Shown piece after piece: positions 32,778 through 44,923 of a DNA stretch of 64,000 nucleotides (its first letter is position 1; the number at the start of each line of letters is the position of its first letter). The position numbers and the translations under genes were made by a program. This stretch comes from Thalassia testudinum (Eukaryota; Streptophyta; Magnoliopsida; Alismatales; Hydrocharitaceae). The DNA is taken from the NCBI GenBank assembly GCA_037157565.1, contig JAZHRO010000050.1, positions 42,976,001 to 43,040,000 of the forward strand, written 5' to 3'. Below the pieces are notes generated by a model. The model was given only the letters and a program-made list of their open reading frames with translations, was not told the origin of the DNA and searched no databases.

Positions 32778-35057
32778 GGTAGTATTTTCTTCTCCATGGA
32801 GAGGTATGGGTGATCACGTTTTTGTGATCACACTTGGTTGTAGTCCCTTTTGGGTGGAGGGGTACAGGTGTTATTTGCTTTCAGTTTAGCATCTATTTCT
32901 TCTATTGTTGTGGTTTATAGTTTGTGGTCGTTAGTGATGGGGTTTGAGACATCAGTAAGGTAGAAGAAGGCTCCTGCTGTGCTGCTTAAGAATGGATACA
33001 TCGTCATGCTCCTTCCCCCGATGATTGGATTGTTGATACTAGAGCTACGGATCACATGATTAGGTATCCTCGGTGGTTTTCTAGGTATACACTTGGTTTA
33101 GGAAAGGATATAATCATCGCTGCTGATGGTTTCAGTGTAAAGGTTGCAGGGAAAGGCAGCATGCATCTCTTGAATATGGTTAGGCTTGATGATGCTTTTT
33201 AAGTTCCTGAGCTCTCCTTAAATCTATTGTACGTAAGCAAGATTTGTAAGTAACTCAACTGTAGATTATTTTCTTGTAAGGATCAATGTGTCCTAAAAGA
33301 TCTTCAGATAGGAAGGGAGATTGGAATTATTGTGGAAAGTAATGGATTTTACACTCTCCAGGCTACCTTGCAGTCATGAAGAACAAATACCAGGAAGGTT
33401 CAAAAAGTCCACTTATGGCAAAACCAGCTTAGTCACATGAGTTTTATGGCATTACAAAGGTTGCTACCCAATTTATTCTTTGGAGTCAATCTAGAAGATT
33501 GGAATTGCGAAGTGTGTCAACTTTCAAGGCGCCATCGTGCCTCCTTTCTAGAAGCTTAGCACAAGAGTTTAATGTCGTTCGCTTTGGTCTGTTCAGATGT
33601 TTGGGGTCTTGCTAGTAACAAGTCTATGGAAGGTTTTCAGTACTTTATTACCTTTGTGGATGACTGGTCTCGATTTAGTTGTGTACTTGTTAAGAAGTCC
33701 AGTAGAAGTATCAAAAGTTGTGCATATCTTCTCTAATATGATCGAGAATCTATTTGATCATTGTGTAAAAGTGCTTTGATTTGACAATGCTAGGGAGTAC
33801 TTGGAAAAACAATTGCAGGATTACTTCCACACAAAAGGAATCATTCATGAGACATCTTGCAACTATGACCCCTCAACAAAATGGAGTAGCTAAGCAGAAA
33901 AATAGACATCTTTTTGACACCACACATGTCTTATTGTATTATAGGAATGTTCTCAAAAGATTTCGGGGTGATGTGGACAAGTGTTTTCCTCATTAACTAG
34001 ATGCCATCTCGAATTCTAGGTGGAAGGACTTCATTATTCATGTTGCCCGATAAGAAGCAATTCACATTATCCCCTAAAGTTTTTGGTTGTCTTGGTTTTG
34101 TTCATAATCTTAGTCCTAGTTATGGAAACTTGGATTCAAAGGTTGTCAAAGGATTGGTTTTGCATTATTCTGCAACACAAAAGGTGTAAGTGTTTTAATC
34201 CATCTCTAGGCAAGTCACATAAGATGCTACATTTTTTGAGGATGAATCATATTTTGCTAAGGCTCCTGTTTAGGAAGAGATCTATGTGAGTGAAGAGGAT
34301 CTTGGTGGTTTGGGTGGTACAAGTCCTCGGTGGTACATAAATTTTTGATGGTGGCCATGTGGATTGTGGCAATAATTCAAAAAATGATAATTGAAGTAGG
34401 GATGGTACAAAAAATAATGATGACAAGAGTAAGGGGAGAATAATAATGATGAAAGCAGAGATAAGATGTATGGAGAGTGTATCAATGCCCCTATCTTCAT
34501 TCTTTTTTTATGAAGAATGGTAAGGTCAACATGGGTGCCATTCCTTCTTCCTTTTTTCGCAATCCAACATCAGGTGTTGACGACATTCCTACTCCCATTG
34601 TTGAATCTGATGAGGTTGAAGTTCGAGTTGCAAGAACAGGTGATGGAAATAATGAGTATTGCTATCCATGACACCGTTGCCTAGAGACGTCAATGAAGAG
34701 AAAATAAACGGCCATGGAGATATGCAAAATGTTTAAGATATGAGGTCAGGAATTATGTGCGTTTTTCCAGGCTTAGTTTGGATGCAAATGCTTCCTTTCA
34801 TCCCTTGCAAATTCAATGATCCCACGAAATGTTGGTGAAGCACAACTTTGACCCTAAGTGGGTAGTGGTGATGCATGAAGAAATGAAAGTGTTATTAAAA
34901 TAGAAGTGATAGATATACCTATGAACACCTACATAGTGGGCTTCAAATGGGTATATACTTATACAAGGCTTACAAGTAGGCAGAGAGGTAAAGGTATGAC
35001 TCATTGCAAACGGGTTCACATAGAAGTACGAAATTGACTATTGGGAGACTTTTGCTC
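32778..35057 (+). pseudogene. Copia A2 protease, integrase and start of RT, decayed
   Basis: Plus-strand copia sequence resuming after gypsy K. DWIVDTRATDHM-like protease at about 33,020, LSLNLLYVSKIC near 33,210, WQNQLSHMSFMALQRL and CEVCQLSRRHRASF (pre-integrase zinc region) at 33,410-33,550, CSDVWGLASNKSMEGFQYF near 33,600 and TMTPQQNGVAKQKNRH near 33,870. PKVFGCLGFVHNLSPS at 34,073 closes integrase. RT begins around 34,840 (DPKWVVVMHEEMKVLL). Many stops and shifts. It breaks at 35057, inside RT, where copia C starts. Confidence 0.75.
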
Positions 35058-35232
35058 TATTGAGACACCCCTTCGGTTTTACGCTTTCCATTTATTGTTG
35101 GATTAGTTTGTTATATTTATTTTCTTTGTAGACATGTCATGTTATTTTCCCAATACCTCTTTCTATATAAAGAGGTGTTGGGTTCTTTTGGAGAGTAGAT
35201 TTGATCATTTTGTCCAACTTTGTTTCAGTGCA
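35058..35232 (+). repeat. Copia C 5' LTR (35058-35219) and decayed primer site
   Basis: Begins TATTGAGACACCCC (first G changed to A compared with the 3' copy), contains TCTATATAAAGAGG as TATA box and ends GTCCAACT. A degraded initiator-Met site, TTGTTTCAGTGCA, follows at 35220-35232 and matches at 10 of 13 positions. Confidence 0.85.
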
Positions 35233-35830
35233 CGATCTTAGGTCGAGTTCTAACCAAATAGAACCCCCGAAATCTTGACACAAAAAGCCCTTCTCTCTTC
35301 ATCGCTGCTGCCACCTCCTCTCATTTCTCGTTGACGTTGTCCTTCTCTCTCTTTCCTTTGTCGATGCTAGGAGTAGCAGGGTGGCCTTTAGTGGTTGTCG
35401 TTGGGCCACTAGTGGCAGTAGTAGGCCCACCCAGCAGTGCAGGTGACACTGTTAGGTGCCTTTGCTTACTAGCGGCAGCATAGGAGGCCCCTACTCCACT
35501 CGTGGATGTGCTGGGCTTCCCCTAGGGCGTTGCTGGGTGGCCTCTGCCCACTGGCAGTGGCGTAGGGTGCTCCTCCACGTGCGGTTGTGTTGGGCTTCCC
35601 CTAGGCCCTAGCACACCTTGTTGTGCTGTGTAGGGGGGCTCTTATCGCCTTGGGCACGGATTATGGATTGTTAGGCTCTTGGATTCCTATGCTTCATTCT
35701 TGGTGGTTTAAATGATCTGACAATTATTTCAGATCATTTGTTTGGCGTATTTTCTCCTCTACAGGGCGTGTGATGGCGACTTTTAGTTCCTCTAAGGTGA
35801 CAACGGGTGCCATTTTCGGGTTCAGGGCCT
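35233..35830 (+). other. Copia C GC-rich leader
   Basis: Untranslated leader between LTR and gag. It contains an imperfect ~70-bp direct repeat with 'gttgggcttcccctaggc' near 35,509 and 35,589. No coding signal. Confidence 0.5.
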
Positions 35831-36720
35831 ACAAAAGTTCATTTTTTGGTCCCATAATCAAGTTTTATGAGATCTTGATGATAGTAGGTCATGATAAGAA
35901 ACACATCTTGTTGTAGTAAGAGCTCATAGACAAGACGAGAAAGTACGCCACATTGAAGAAAGATAACATAATGGTTAAAACATGGTTGATGAATTGCATT
36001 ATTCCAAGAATTGGAGTTGAGATCATGTATTTTCTGGCAGCCAGGGCGATGTGGGACAGTCTCCATGACATGTATTCACTTGAGAGGAACTCATCTCAGA
36101 TTTTTTCAGATTAGTCATGAACTGTCTTAGTTTAAGCAAGAGGGGCGATTTCTTTTCCAGTACTACTCTACCCTTAAGGGGCTTTAGGAGAAGTACAATG
36201 CCTGCAGGCTTGCTTGCAGATGTGCTGCACAGAGGGAGTACCGTAGAGAGGCCGTAGTTTACCAGGTCCTCTCAGGACTTGGTTAGGAGTACACAACTAC
36301 CCATTCTGAGATTCTTACTCCTAAACTTCCTACTTTGAAGGAAGTCTATAGTCACTTGAGTCGGATTGAGGTGACGGTACCTCAAACAAGAGATGTTGCT
36401 TGCCAGACCTCTGCCCTTGTGTTGTTGGTAGACGTGGTGGTAGGGGGGTACCCTCTGCCTATGGCTGTGGGAGAGGATGAGGTGCATCTGGCACTTGTAC
36501 CACATGCACCTATTGCAGCTAAGTTGGCCATGTGGAGGCTTCATGTTGGACCAAACATGGGAGACCTCTAACGGCTAACTGAGCTTCAGTAACTACAGAG
36601 GAGTCTGTAGATGTCCTTGTTCCTCGAGCACACAACAATGCTTTACTTCAGCGCCTTTTCCAGTTGACTTAGGAGCTAGCCACATCATTTACTGAGATTG
36701 CTGCTTTTGCCTCCTCATTA
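35831..36720 (+). pseudogene. Copia C gag
   Basis: Capsid protein remnant. MVKTWLMNCIIPRIGVEIMY at 35,970, AMWDSLHDMYSLERNSS and LPTLKEVYSHLSRIEVTVPQ near 36,330 match the order of the copia F gag. A zinc knuckle with CTYC...GHVEASC spacing (C-X2-C-X4-H-X4-C) sits near 36,500 with a stop inside it. Confidence 0.7.
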
Positions 36721-36721
36721 G

Positions 36722-36774
36722 GTATATGTATATATATACATATATATGTATATGTATATATATACATGTATATG

Positions 36775-36831
<57 letters not shown>
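36722..36831. repeat. TA/TATG microsatellite in copia C
   Basis: About 110 bp of TATG, TACA and then pure TA repeats, at the gag-protease border. It is a local expansion absent from copia D and F. Confidence 0.95.
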
Positions 36832-36832
<1 letters not shown>

Positions 36833-36879
36833 CCCAGGCTTTTGCATGTATGCCTTGATTAGTAGATTTCTGGGCTTCA

Positions 36880-38150
36880 CATCATTTGTCAGGAGATCAG
36901 GGCTATTTAGGTAGAATGCAGTTAGTACCCGTAACAGGATAATGCAGGTTGTAGATAGCAGACATGCACATATTGATGGTCAAGGGGAGGTAGCAGTGAT
37001 CCCCACCATGAGATTGCTTGATGTCTCTTTTGTTCCTAACTTTTCATTGAATTTATTGTCTGTTAGTAAGATTATGAAGTAGCTTTATTGTTGTGTTATT
37101 TTTGATGTAGGATGCAATTTTCAAGACAAGCTAACAGGGAGGATGATTGGTGGAGGATATGAAGGGGTGTGTATCGCTAGTCCAGACACCACTTGCTGCT
37201 ACTTACCAGGGTGATGTTAGTTTTCTTGCTGGGAGTGCCTTGCAATGGCATTGTTGCCTTGGTCACCCTTTTCTGGACAGGCTTAGATGCATCATCTCGC
37301 ATATTTCACCCGTTATTGAGATACATTGTGATGCATGTCAGTTAGGAAAGCACTACAAATCCTTCTTTTCTTCCAGTGTTGGATCATTGACTATTGCTAT
37401 GTTTTAGTTACTGTATATGGATGCCTGGGGTCCTAGTCAGATTCTTGACTGACAGAGGCACCGCTATTACTTGATTATAATAGATGGTTTTTTCTTGTTG
37501 TCGTGGTTATTTTTGTTAAAGAATAAGTTCGATGTTAGACATGTGATTGAGACATTTTTATTAGAAATAAAAAATCAATTTTTTGTTATGGCTAAGATTG
37601 TGAGATCTAATAATGCATTGGAGTTTTGCACTACCAGATTTGCTACTTTCTACAGGTCTCATGACATTATACATTAGACGTCCTATCCCCACACCTTACA
37701 GTAGAATGATGTAGCGGAGAGGAAATACATACATTTATTAGATGTGGCTTGTACACTATTGATTTAGCAATGTGTGCCACACTTATACTTGGGTGATGCG
37801 ATGCTTACGACTTGCTACCTTATTAAACGAATGCCTTCTTCTGTATTACATGAATGGAATTTCAGCTACCATCTTGTGTATTTGGATGTGTAGCATTTGT
37901 ACACCATTGGGTCCAGGGAGAGATAAGTTGGCACCTAGAGCTGTGAAGTGTGTTTTCTTTGGTTATCCACTGGCATAGAAGGGGTATCAGTGTTTTGATC
38001 TAGTTGCTGGTAGGCATTATGTAAGTGTTTATGTTACTTTTCATGAGTCGGTCCTCTACTTCTCTCTTGTAGCACAACAATTATTATCAACTGTTGAGTT
38101 TGCTCTTATGCCTATTCCTCCTGTTTTTGTGGATGAGTTTCCATTTGCTT
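36880..38150 (+). pseudogene. Copia C protease tail, pre-integrase and integrase
   Basis: VPNFSLNLLSVSKIMK-type sequence near 37,030, LQWHCCLGHPFLDRLRC and CDACQLGKHYKSFFSS at 37,230-37,375 (HHCC zinc region), then core remnants YLIIIDGFFLLSWLFLL and AKIVRSNNALEFC near 37,470-37,630. LAPRAVKCVFFGYPLA at 37,930 is the C-terminal block. Several stops interrupt. Confidence 0.75.
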
Positions 38151-38239
38151 AGGTTGGTCTTGCACCTGATAGTGGCAGTTAGGGACCTGTAAGCAGTTCT
38201 GCACCTGACGGTGATGGCAATAATCAGAGATTTGGGGAT

Positions 38240-40018
38240 TCACTTGTTACATTTCAGTTGCCAGTTACCTACAAGAAACACACCCCTACTTCTGACCCGC
38301 CATACTCCTCAAGTCAGGTATGTGTTGAGCTATTGGACGTTTGTGTGTCTATAGGTGATTGTGTAGGATTAGGTGATGTCTCAGATGATGACCTTCTAAT
38401 TGCTGTTCGGAAGGCTCCTCATTCTTGTACGCAGTACCATGTGGCTAGAGTTGTTCCTATAGCTAATTTGGGGACTACCATTGGACTCTTTACTACGGTG
38501 CTGGTTGCCACAGAGATACCTTACATGTACCAGCATGCCTTGATCCAACATGGTGTAAAGCCATGAAGGATGAGATGGTCGCCTTTTAGACTTGACACAC
38601 TTGAGAGCTTACTCTTCTTCCAACTGGTGCTCGTATGGTGGGATCTCGTTGGGTTTTTGCTTTGAAATATAATCTTGATGGGTCTATTTCAAGGTACAAA
38701 ACTCGGTTGATGGCGAAGGGGTTCACCCAGACTTATGGGGTGGACTTCTTCAATACTTTTTCCCTAGTTGCTTGCCTATCAATAGTCTAGATACTTATCT
38801 TTGTTGCTGCCCACAAGGACTAGTTGCTTCACCATCTTGATGTGAAAAGTGCCTTTACGGCGATCTTCGGGAAGAGATATACATGCAATAACCCTTCGAT
38901 TTTGAGGTTTAGGGGGAGTGTGTGCAGGTTGAAAAAGTCATCTTCGGCCTTAAGTAGAGTCTGAGAACATGGTTTTAAAAGCTCTCACAGAGGTAGTAGA
39001 GAAGATAGGTTTACAGAGGTCTTTGTTTGATCATTCTCTATTTGTTAGGGAAACAGAGAGGGGAGTTGTGGTCTTGCTTGTATATGTGGATGATCTCACT
39101 ATAACCATTGATAACAAAGTCGGGATAACTAAGGTCAAGTAGTCCTTGGCTGAGTAGTTTGTTATGAAGGATTTCGGGTAGCTTTGGTATTTCCTTGGTA
39201 TAATGGTGGCTAGAAATAAGCAGGGGATTATATTGTCCCAGCGCAAGTATGCTTTGGATGTGCTCCAAGAAATAGTAATGTGGGATCCAAGCCAACAAAT
39301 ATTCCTATGGGACCTTAAGGTACATTTATATGATGAGCAGGCAGAGCTTGTTGACAGTCGGGCATATAGGTAGCTTGTGGGAAAATTATTATATCTACAG
39401 ATTATTAGGCTTGATATTTCTTTGGCTGTAGGAAAGCTTAGTCAGTTTATGGACAAACCAATCAAGCAACATTAGCAGGCGGCTATGCAAGTGCTTAGAT
39501 ACCTAAAGAAAGCACCTAGATGAGGGATACTTTTTCAGAGAGGATCTCCCATGATAGTAGTTGGGTATTTTGATGCTAATTATGCAGGGTACCCGGCAGA
39601 TAGAAAATCAACTACTGCATTCTACACATTTGTAGCTGGTAATTTGGTTACCTGCAAGAGTAAGAAAGAGTGAGTAGTTTTCAGATTCAGTGCCGAGTCA
39701 GAGTATAAGGTTATGACCTAGACAACTGCAGAGATGATCTAGGTGAGGTTTCTACTGCGTGATTTGTATGTCCAGATTTAAGAATCTATGGAGATGAGGT
39801 GTGACAATTGGGTAACTACATATATTGTGAACAATGTAATGTTCCATGAGCGTAGCAAGCATGTTGAGGTGGATTGTCACTATATCAGAGACTTGATCTA
39901 GTATGGGATGTTGCACACTATCTTTGTCACTATAGAAGATGCCTTTGCGAAGCCTCTTTCACGTTTTTCTTTTGACGACTATTGTTCCAAGCTGAGCGTG
40001 ATCGACATCTATGCTCCA
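38240..40018 (+). pseudogene. Copia C RT and RNase H
   Basis: RT opens around 38,640 ([30 protein letters not shown]) and keeps the catalytic LLVYVDDLTIT near 39,080. RNase H includes YFDANYAGYPADRKSTT near 39,560 and RSKHVEVDCHYIRDLI near 39,855, ending SKLSVIDIYAPT just before the polypurine tract TTGAGAGGGAG. A TAG at 38910-38912 replaces the CAG that copia F has at the same place. Confidence 0.8.
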
Positions 40019-40031
40019 ACTTGAGAGGGAG

Positions 40032-40194
40032 TGTTGAGACACCCCTTTAGTCTTACGTTGTCTATTTATTGTTGGGTTAGTTTGTTATTTCTATTTTCTT
40101 TATGGATATGTGATGTTATTTTTCCAATACCTCTTCTCTATATAAAGAGGTGTTTTGTTCTTTTGGAAAATAGATCTGATTAGTTTGGCCAACT
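40032..40194 (+). repeat. Copia C 3' LTR (163 bp)
   Basis: TGTTGAGACACCCC to GGCCAACT, with TCTATATAAAGAGG. Close to 35058-35219 with scattered substitutions. Confidence 0.9.
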
Positions 40195-40199
40195 TGCTC

Positions 40200-40555
40200 C
40201 TGTTGCAAAAATGAACTTCGTTCGGGTATTATCGTTGGCTGTCAAAAATGCCTTTTTGAGTGGGGACGTTAAGGGGGAAGTTTATATGCATATGCCACGT
40301 GGTTATGAACAAATCCCGAAGTGTTGCAAATTAAAGAAGTCTTTCTATGGTTTGAAAGATTGAGAATAGCTGTGAAGAATGAAGGCTATTGGTAATGAAT
40401 TGGTGATCACATACTATTTATTAAACGATGCGAAGAGAAAGTTGCGCAGGTTTTTATGTATGTTGATGGTTTTTATGTATGTTCATAGGATAGGCGATGC
40501 TATTAAGGAGATTTAGAATCTCAAAAGGAGGCTTCCAGATGAGTTTGAGTTGGGA
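40200..40555 (+). pseudogene. Copia A2 RT, continuation
   Basis: Resumes the A2 RT after copia [52 protein letters not shown] and then FMYVDGF and LKRRLPDEFELG. The catalytic site reads YVDG. It is cut off at 40556 by the LTR of copia H. Confidence 0.75.
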
Positions 40556-40985
40556 TGAATGATCAACTTGATTTATTCTTAAGCCCTACCTCTCTTTATA
40601 TATAGAGATAGGTAGGTGCAAATTATGGTACAACCCCACGAAGAAAAGGAAAGTAATATATAGCACGAATAAAACAAAAAACAAACAAAACTCCGTAGCA
40701 CCCCCTCTCAAGTTGGAGCATAGATATCGATCATGCTTAGCTTGGACACATATATCAAAAGAGGATCTAACCAGTGGCTCAGCAAAGATATCCGCAGTTT
40801 GAGCCTCTGAAGCAACCTAGGTGGTAAAAATAAACCCCTTCTGAATCAAATCTTTGGTGTAATGGCTATCTAGCCTCATGTGTTTTGTGCGTTCATGAAA
40901 CATGGGGTTGTTGGCAATATAAGTAGTGGCTTGATTGTCACATGAAACAATATAGCCTTGCATGTGTTTTGTTGCCTACAATGGG
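40556..40985 (-). mobile_element. Copia H: 3' LTR and end of RNase H only
   Basis: LTR at 40556-40700 (TGAATGATC...CCGTAGCA in plus orientation; a TATA-like TCTATATATAAAGAG on the minus strand), then polypurine tract and, on the minus strand, the tail of copia RNase H. Recognisable are ADIFAEPLV-like and NNPMFHERTKHMRLD-like words. Sequence upstream of about 40,985 is not copia, so the element is truncated. Confidence 0.7.
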
Positions 40986-42763
40986 TGTGGGCTTGGTGGT
41001 GAGAGACGAAAGGGGGAAGTGGCTGTTGTTGTGTTAGCTTGGGTGGTGTGTGGTCATGTGCATTAGAGGAGAGAGGGTGAGGAAAAGACAATGTACAAAG
41101 GTGATGGGGAGGGGGCGGAGTGTCCCTGTGTGTGTCGTTAGTTGTGAGGGATGGTAGGAATGTAAGAAGAAGAGAAGATGGGTGTGGGATGCTATTGTGG
41201 CTATGTACTGCAGTGAGAGCAAGGGACACGTATGTGAGAAAAGATGGAAACGAAGGAGAAAGGGAAGAGGTCAGTGTTGTTCGGTCGGTGGGAATGTGTT
41301 GACCTGAGTGGAGTAAAGGAAAGAGAGGACGAAAGTGTAATTTCAGACGGTGGTGGATTTGTTTTGTGCAAGTGTAGGGGAGAGGGGATGCATGTGTTGT
41401 TTTTATTTCAATTTATGTATATAGATGTGTGTGTATGCTATGTATATTGGCGAGGAAAAGTTACGATATAGATACATGTGTATGCACTGATAGGATATGA
41501 ATGCATATATACATATGTTGGATATGTATAATTGTATGCATACAATATGAGTATATGCTTAGAGCGTAATGTGATGTGTGTCATGGGGAATTGTATACAG
41601 ATGGGCTATGCTTATCCAAGTATAATAAATACGTCTATAAATATATGGTTTGAGGGTGGATGGAGTATACATATTTATGATACACATTCTGGGGTTTTGG
41701 TAAGCTACCATGTACATGTATGATATGTGTATGGATTTACGTATAAATGGGTTTCATAAGTGTAGGTGGGGTGCATGTGTCGATGTCATGAGGGCGAGTG
41801 TATGGGTGAAGTGTGTGCGTGAATCATGAGTCTCAGCATTGATACTGTGTGTCTCATGCCTTGTAGGTGACGAAGTTTGAGACATTTCGAGCCCATCAGA
41901 GTGTACCCTCGACTTAGCTCCTTGAGAATGACGGGGAACATAAGTCTAGAGTCAATCGTGGATTGAGTGGGTCGTGGGCACACGTGTATATTCAGGTGAA
42001 GTGTCCTCTTTGTTTTCACAAATTCTAGATCACTTTATTCAACTTATCTTTAGCTAGTGTTGGAAGTCTTATATATATATTCCCCTTTTTGTTGTTGCGA
42101 ACCCCAATAATTAAAATGATGAATGGTGAACTACATTAAATGGATGGATGGTGTTTAAGCTATCATTGGAAAAATGCATAATTGATAAGCTAGCCCTCAT
42201 AATAAAAGATTCAGTCCAGAATCTCCAATTGATCTGTTGCTATAATTGAACATGACATGCTCGGTTAAGATGATTAAAGAATTATGAAGATGAGATGTTT
42301 TGCGCAAATATGAAATTGACAAAGTCATGCCTTTTAAACTAGGTAAATAAATAGTTGGTAGAATGACTAAGGAAATTGGAAAGTGAACAAATGGTTAGTA
42401 TCGATGAATTAGTTAAGTCGTAATTGCATTGAGCAATGACACTTGTAAAATGAAAGAGAGGTGCCTGAAAAGTCTTGAAATAAAATACCCTAAGTTGGAG
42501 AGTTGCATACCTCCTTGGCACCTTGGTCAAGACATGTAATGCCTTGTGTATTGCTGGGCTAGTGCATGGTCGGAAATAAATGAGGTGTTGGTGGATCAGC
42601 AAGTAAGTAGAGATGATCTGACTTTGTGGATGCAAAGATCGTTCTAGATTACAGACTTCTTTCTACAGGCAGCTATATGCTGCATCACGACTAAGATGAG
42701 AGACGGTGGGTCATGTTGGGTTGACCACCCGGTGTACCTCATCGAATCTTGCCGTAAGTCTTA
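40986..42763. other. Unassigned region, GT-rich then AT-rich
   Basis: Purine- and GT-rich from 40,990 to 41,800 with TGTATA/TGTGTG runs around 41,400-41,750. No conserved domain in any frame. Around 42,430-42,760 the texture resembles the end of a gypsy LTR, but no boundary or partner was found. Confidence 0.4.
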
Positions 42764-42894
42764 TGATTGGAAAAAGAATCAAGTCTTATTCTAAGGCTTT
42801 AGGTACCTTTATATAGAGAGGTATAAAGGAGAAATTACATACCACAACCTTTTACAAAGTAATAAATAAAAAAAGCTTCCCAAACAACTCAACA
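42764..42894 (-). repeat. Copia E 3' LTR
   Basis: Ends ACTCAACA in plus orientation next to the polypurine tract of copia E, and contains CTCTATATAAAGG on the minus strand. The outer end near 42764 is inferred from a TG dinucleotide; no partner LTR lies in the window. Confidence 0.6.
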
Positions 42895-43528
42895 CTCCTC
42901 AACCTAGAGCATAAACATAAAAATGCTCAGCTTGGAACAAAAATTTTGAAGTTGCTTCCTGGAAAGTGCTTTAGTAAATGTCTGTAATATGATCTTTAGT
43001 ACAGATGTAGGGTGCGTAGATCTTTTTATCTACAATGGCCTCTTTGATGAAATGATAATCAACTTCTATGTGCTTAGTTTACTCGTGAAAAACAGAATTA
43101 TTGGTTATAAATGTGGCAGCCTTATTGTCACAGTATATAGGAATCGGGCCTAACATGGACGCCAAAATCCTGTTAAATGGATCGAACCCATAGTAGTTCA
43201 CAAGTAGTTTGAGCCATAGCTTTATATTCTGATTCATCACTTGACCTCGAGATCACTGCTTGCTTCTTGCTTCTCCATGTAACTTGATTGCCTCCCACAA
43301 AGGTACAATATCCTGTAGTGGACCTGCTGTCCTCATGTGCTCCAGCATAATCAACATCTGAATAGCCACACATATTTGTGTGCCCATGATTTTGGAAGTG
43401 AAGCCCCTTTCTAGGGGCACTCTTCAAGTATATGAGAACTTGTCCAACTCCAACCTAGTGGATTTCTTTAGGTGCCTGCATAAATTGGCTCAGTCTCTAC
43501 AACAAAAGTAATGTCAGGCTGAGTAATT
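42895..43528 (-). pseudogene. Copia E RNase H
   Basis: Minus strand. At 43173-43427: MCGYSDVDYAGAHEDSRSTT, YCTFVGGNQVTWRSKKQAV, ISRSSDESEYKAMAQTTCEL and LLWVRSI, the copia RNase H signature. Downstream (42,900-43,170) the C-terminal part is frameshifted. Upstream the RT link is cut at 43528 by copia D. Confidence 0.85.
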
Positions 43529-43533
43529 GTTAT

Positions 43534-43690
43534 TGTTGAGTTATGTTTATGTTTGTAAAGGATGCTGTGTTATTTTATTTTTAGTAGTGGGTTTATGATG
43601 TACTTTTTCCCACACCTATATAGAGGTGTAGGGGCTTCTTGGTAATGGTAGAAAAAGTTTATTCACTTCAACTTGGTATTGGAGCCAAGG
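43534..43690 (+). repeat. Copia D 5' LTR (43534-43673) and primer site
   Basis: 140-bp LTR TGTTGAGTTATG...CTTCAACT, with CTATATAGAGG as TATA region. TGGTATTGGAGCCAAGG (43674-43690) follows and differs from the copia F primer site at two bases. Confidence 0.92.
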
Positions 43691-44582
43691 CTGAGGTCTT
43701 CACCAAAAACAAAACCCTAACCCTACTTAAGCCTTCTCGCCGGAGCTACCGCTGCCTCCACTAGCGGCCACACCGACGTCGGACCACCATCACCACAGCA
43801 GCAGCACCAATTGTTGCCAATGCTGCAGCGAGCCCTTTGCGGCAGATCGGGGCATAGCACCACCACCTCGGCTCTTCGCATTGCTGCAGTGCTAGACTGG
43901 GGTGCAACTGGTTCCCCAGCGCCTCTCCTCGCGCCGCAGCACCTGGCCACGACGCTGCTGCCACCGTCGCAGCCTAACCGGGGCACAACTGACCCCTCGC
44001 GCCGCAGCACCCTCAGTGCTGTCGCTGCCAGCAACCTGCTGTAGCACTTCTCGCTCCGCTAGCAGCCTGATCGGGGCGCATCTCCCTCGGTGCTGCTCCT
44101 TGTCACAACAGGTTACTTCACTTGTCGTGGTTGCCCTGTCGCAGCTCCCTGATCGTTGTTGGTGCTGGTTGCTCTTGATCACTCACCGTGGAGATGAGGG
44201 TTTGAAGCAAAAATCTTTCAACAGGGTGGTATGAATTTCTTAATCTTTTTATCTAATTTGCGGTGTGTATTCCCCATAGTGGATGACTTTTGGGGTGTGT
44301 ATTCCCCGTTGATGCATGTTTTTGGGGTGTGTAGTTCCCTTGAGTACTGATAGCGTGTGAGCGGAGATTTTTGGGGTGTGTATTCCCCGGTTGGTATATT
44401 TCTTGGGGTGTGTAGTCCCCATTTTCTGTCAATTTTCAGATCTGAAGTGAAGAAGTTAAGGGGTGTGTACCCTTCTTTGTGACACGTCGAACTTTGTTTG
44501 TGGCAGTGTGGTTTAGTAAACATGATAGTCTCAGTCAGATATTGCACTAGGAACTGCTGTAGGTGATACTCAAACCACTGGT
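43691..44582 (+). other. Copia D leader with iterated GGGGTGTGTATTCCCC motif
   Basis: The first part (43,730-44,190) is GC-rich and internally repetitive, with 'gatcggggca/gcg' and 'ccgcagcacc' words. The second carries six copies of a hairpin-forming motif starting at 44262, 44292, 44324, 44373, 44405 and 44460. The GGGG and CCCC (or shorter) arms flank an 8-nt TGTGTATT-like loop. Stops in all frames make it non-coding. Copia F has the same motif in its leader. Confidence 0.8.
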
Positions 44583-44816
44583 GTGACATGGTTGATTGAT
44601 TCAGGTGCCAATCATTTATCTGGGAATCTGCAGTGTTTTGGACAGATTCAATCTGTCTTTCGTGGTCCTACAATACAGGTGGCTAATGGGCGACTTGCTC
44701 CTATTAGTGGTCAGGGGGAAATTAATGTTACCCCTTCTATGCAGCTTAATCATGTTCAGTTTGTTCCAAATTTATCTATGAACTTGCTCTCTGTTAGTGA
44801 GATCATTAGCAGATGA
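44583..44816 (+). pseudogene. Copia D protease
   Basis: Aspartic protease. MTWLIDSGANHLSGN carries the DSGA catalytic motif, followed by QVANGRLAPISGQGEINVTP and FVPNLSMNLLSVSEI. It begins abruptly after the leader because gag is missing. The segment is open up to a stop after ISR. Confidence 0.8.
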
Positions 44817-44923
44817 ATTGTTGGGTCATCTTTGATGAGCGTGGATGTATTTTCCAAGATAAAATGATAGGGAAGACTATTGGTAGTTGATATGAAGGAG
44901 TTTACTGACTTCAGCAGGGTCCT

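Larger units (their letters stand above)
35058..40194 (+). mobile_element. Copia C: full-length, TSD TGCTC
   Basis: Plus-strand copia with LTRs of 162 and 163 bp and exact target duplication TGCTC (35053-35057 and 40195-40199). It is inserted in the RT of copia A2, in what was the conserved TFAPVAKM region. All domains from gag to RNase H can be followed, but stops are frequent. LTR ends (TGTTGA...CAACT) agree with copia D and F, so the three are one family or close relatives. Confidence 0.9.

Noticed and set aside
36689..36914. Tyr/Ile-repeat ORFs
   Set aside because: Translation of the TA microsatellite.
41120..41471. ORFs in the GT-rich region after copia H
   Set aside because: Low-complexity composition, overlapping frames and no recognisable motif.
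43723..44234. Several ORFs of 67-110 codons in the copia D leader
   Set aside because: Frames exist on both strands because the leader is GC-rich and repetitive; none has a domain and the position is untranslated leader.
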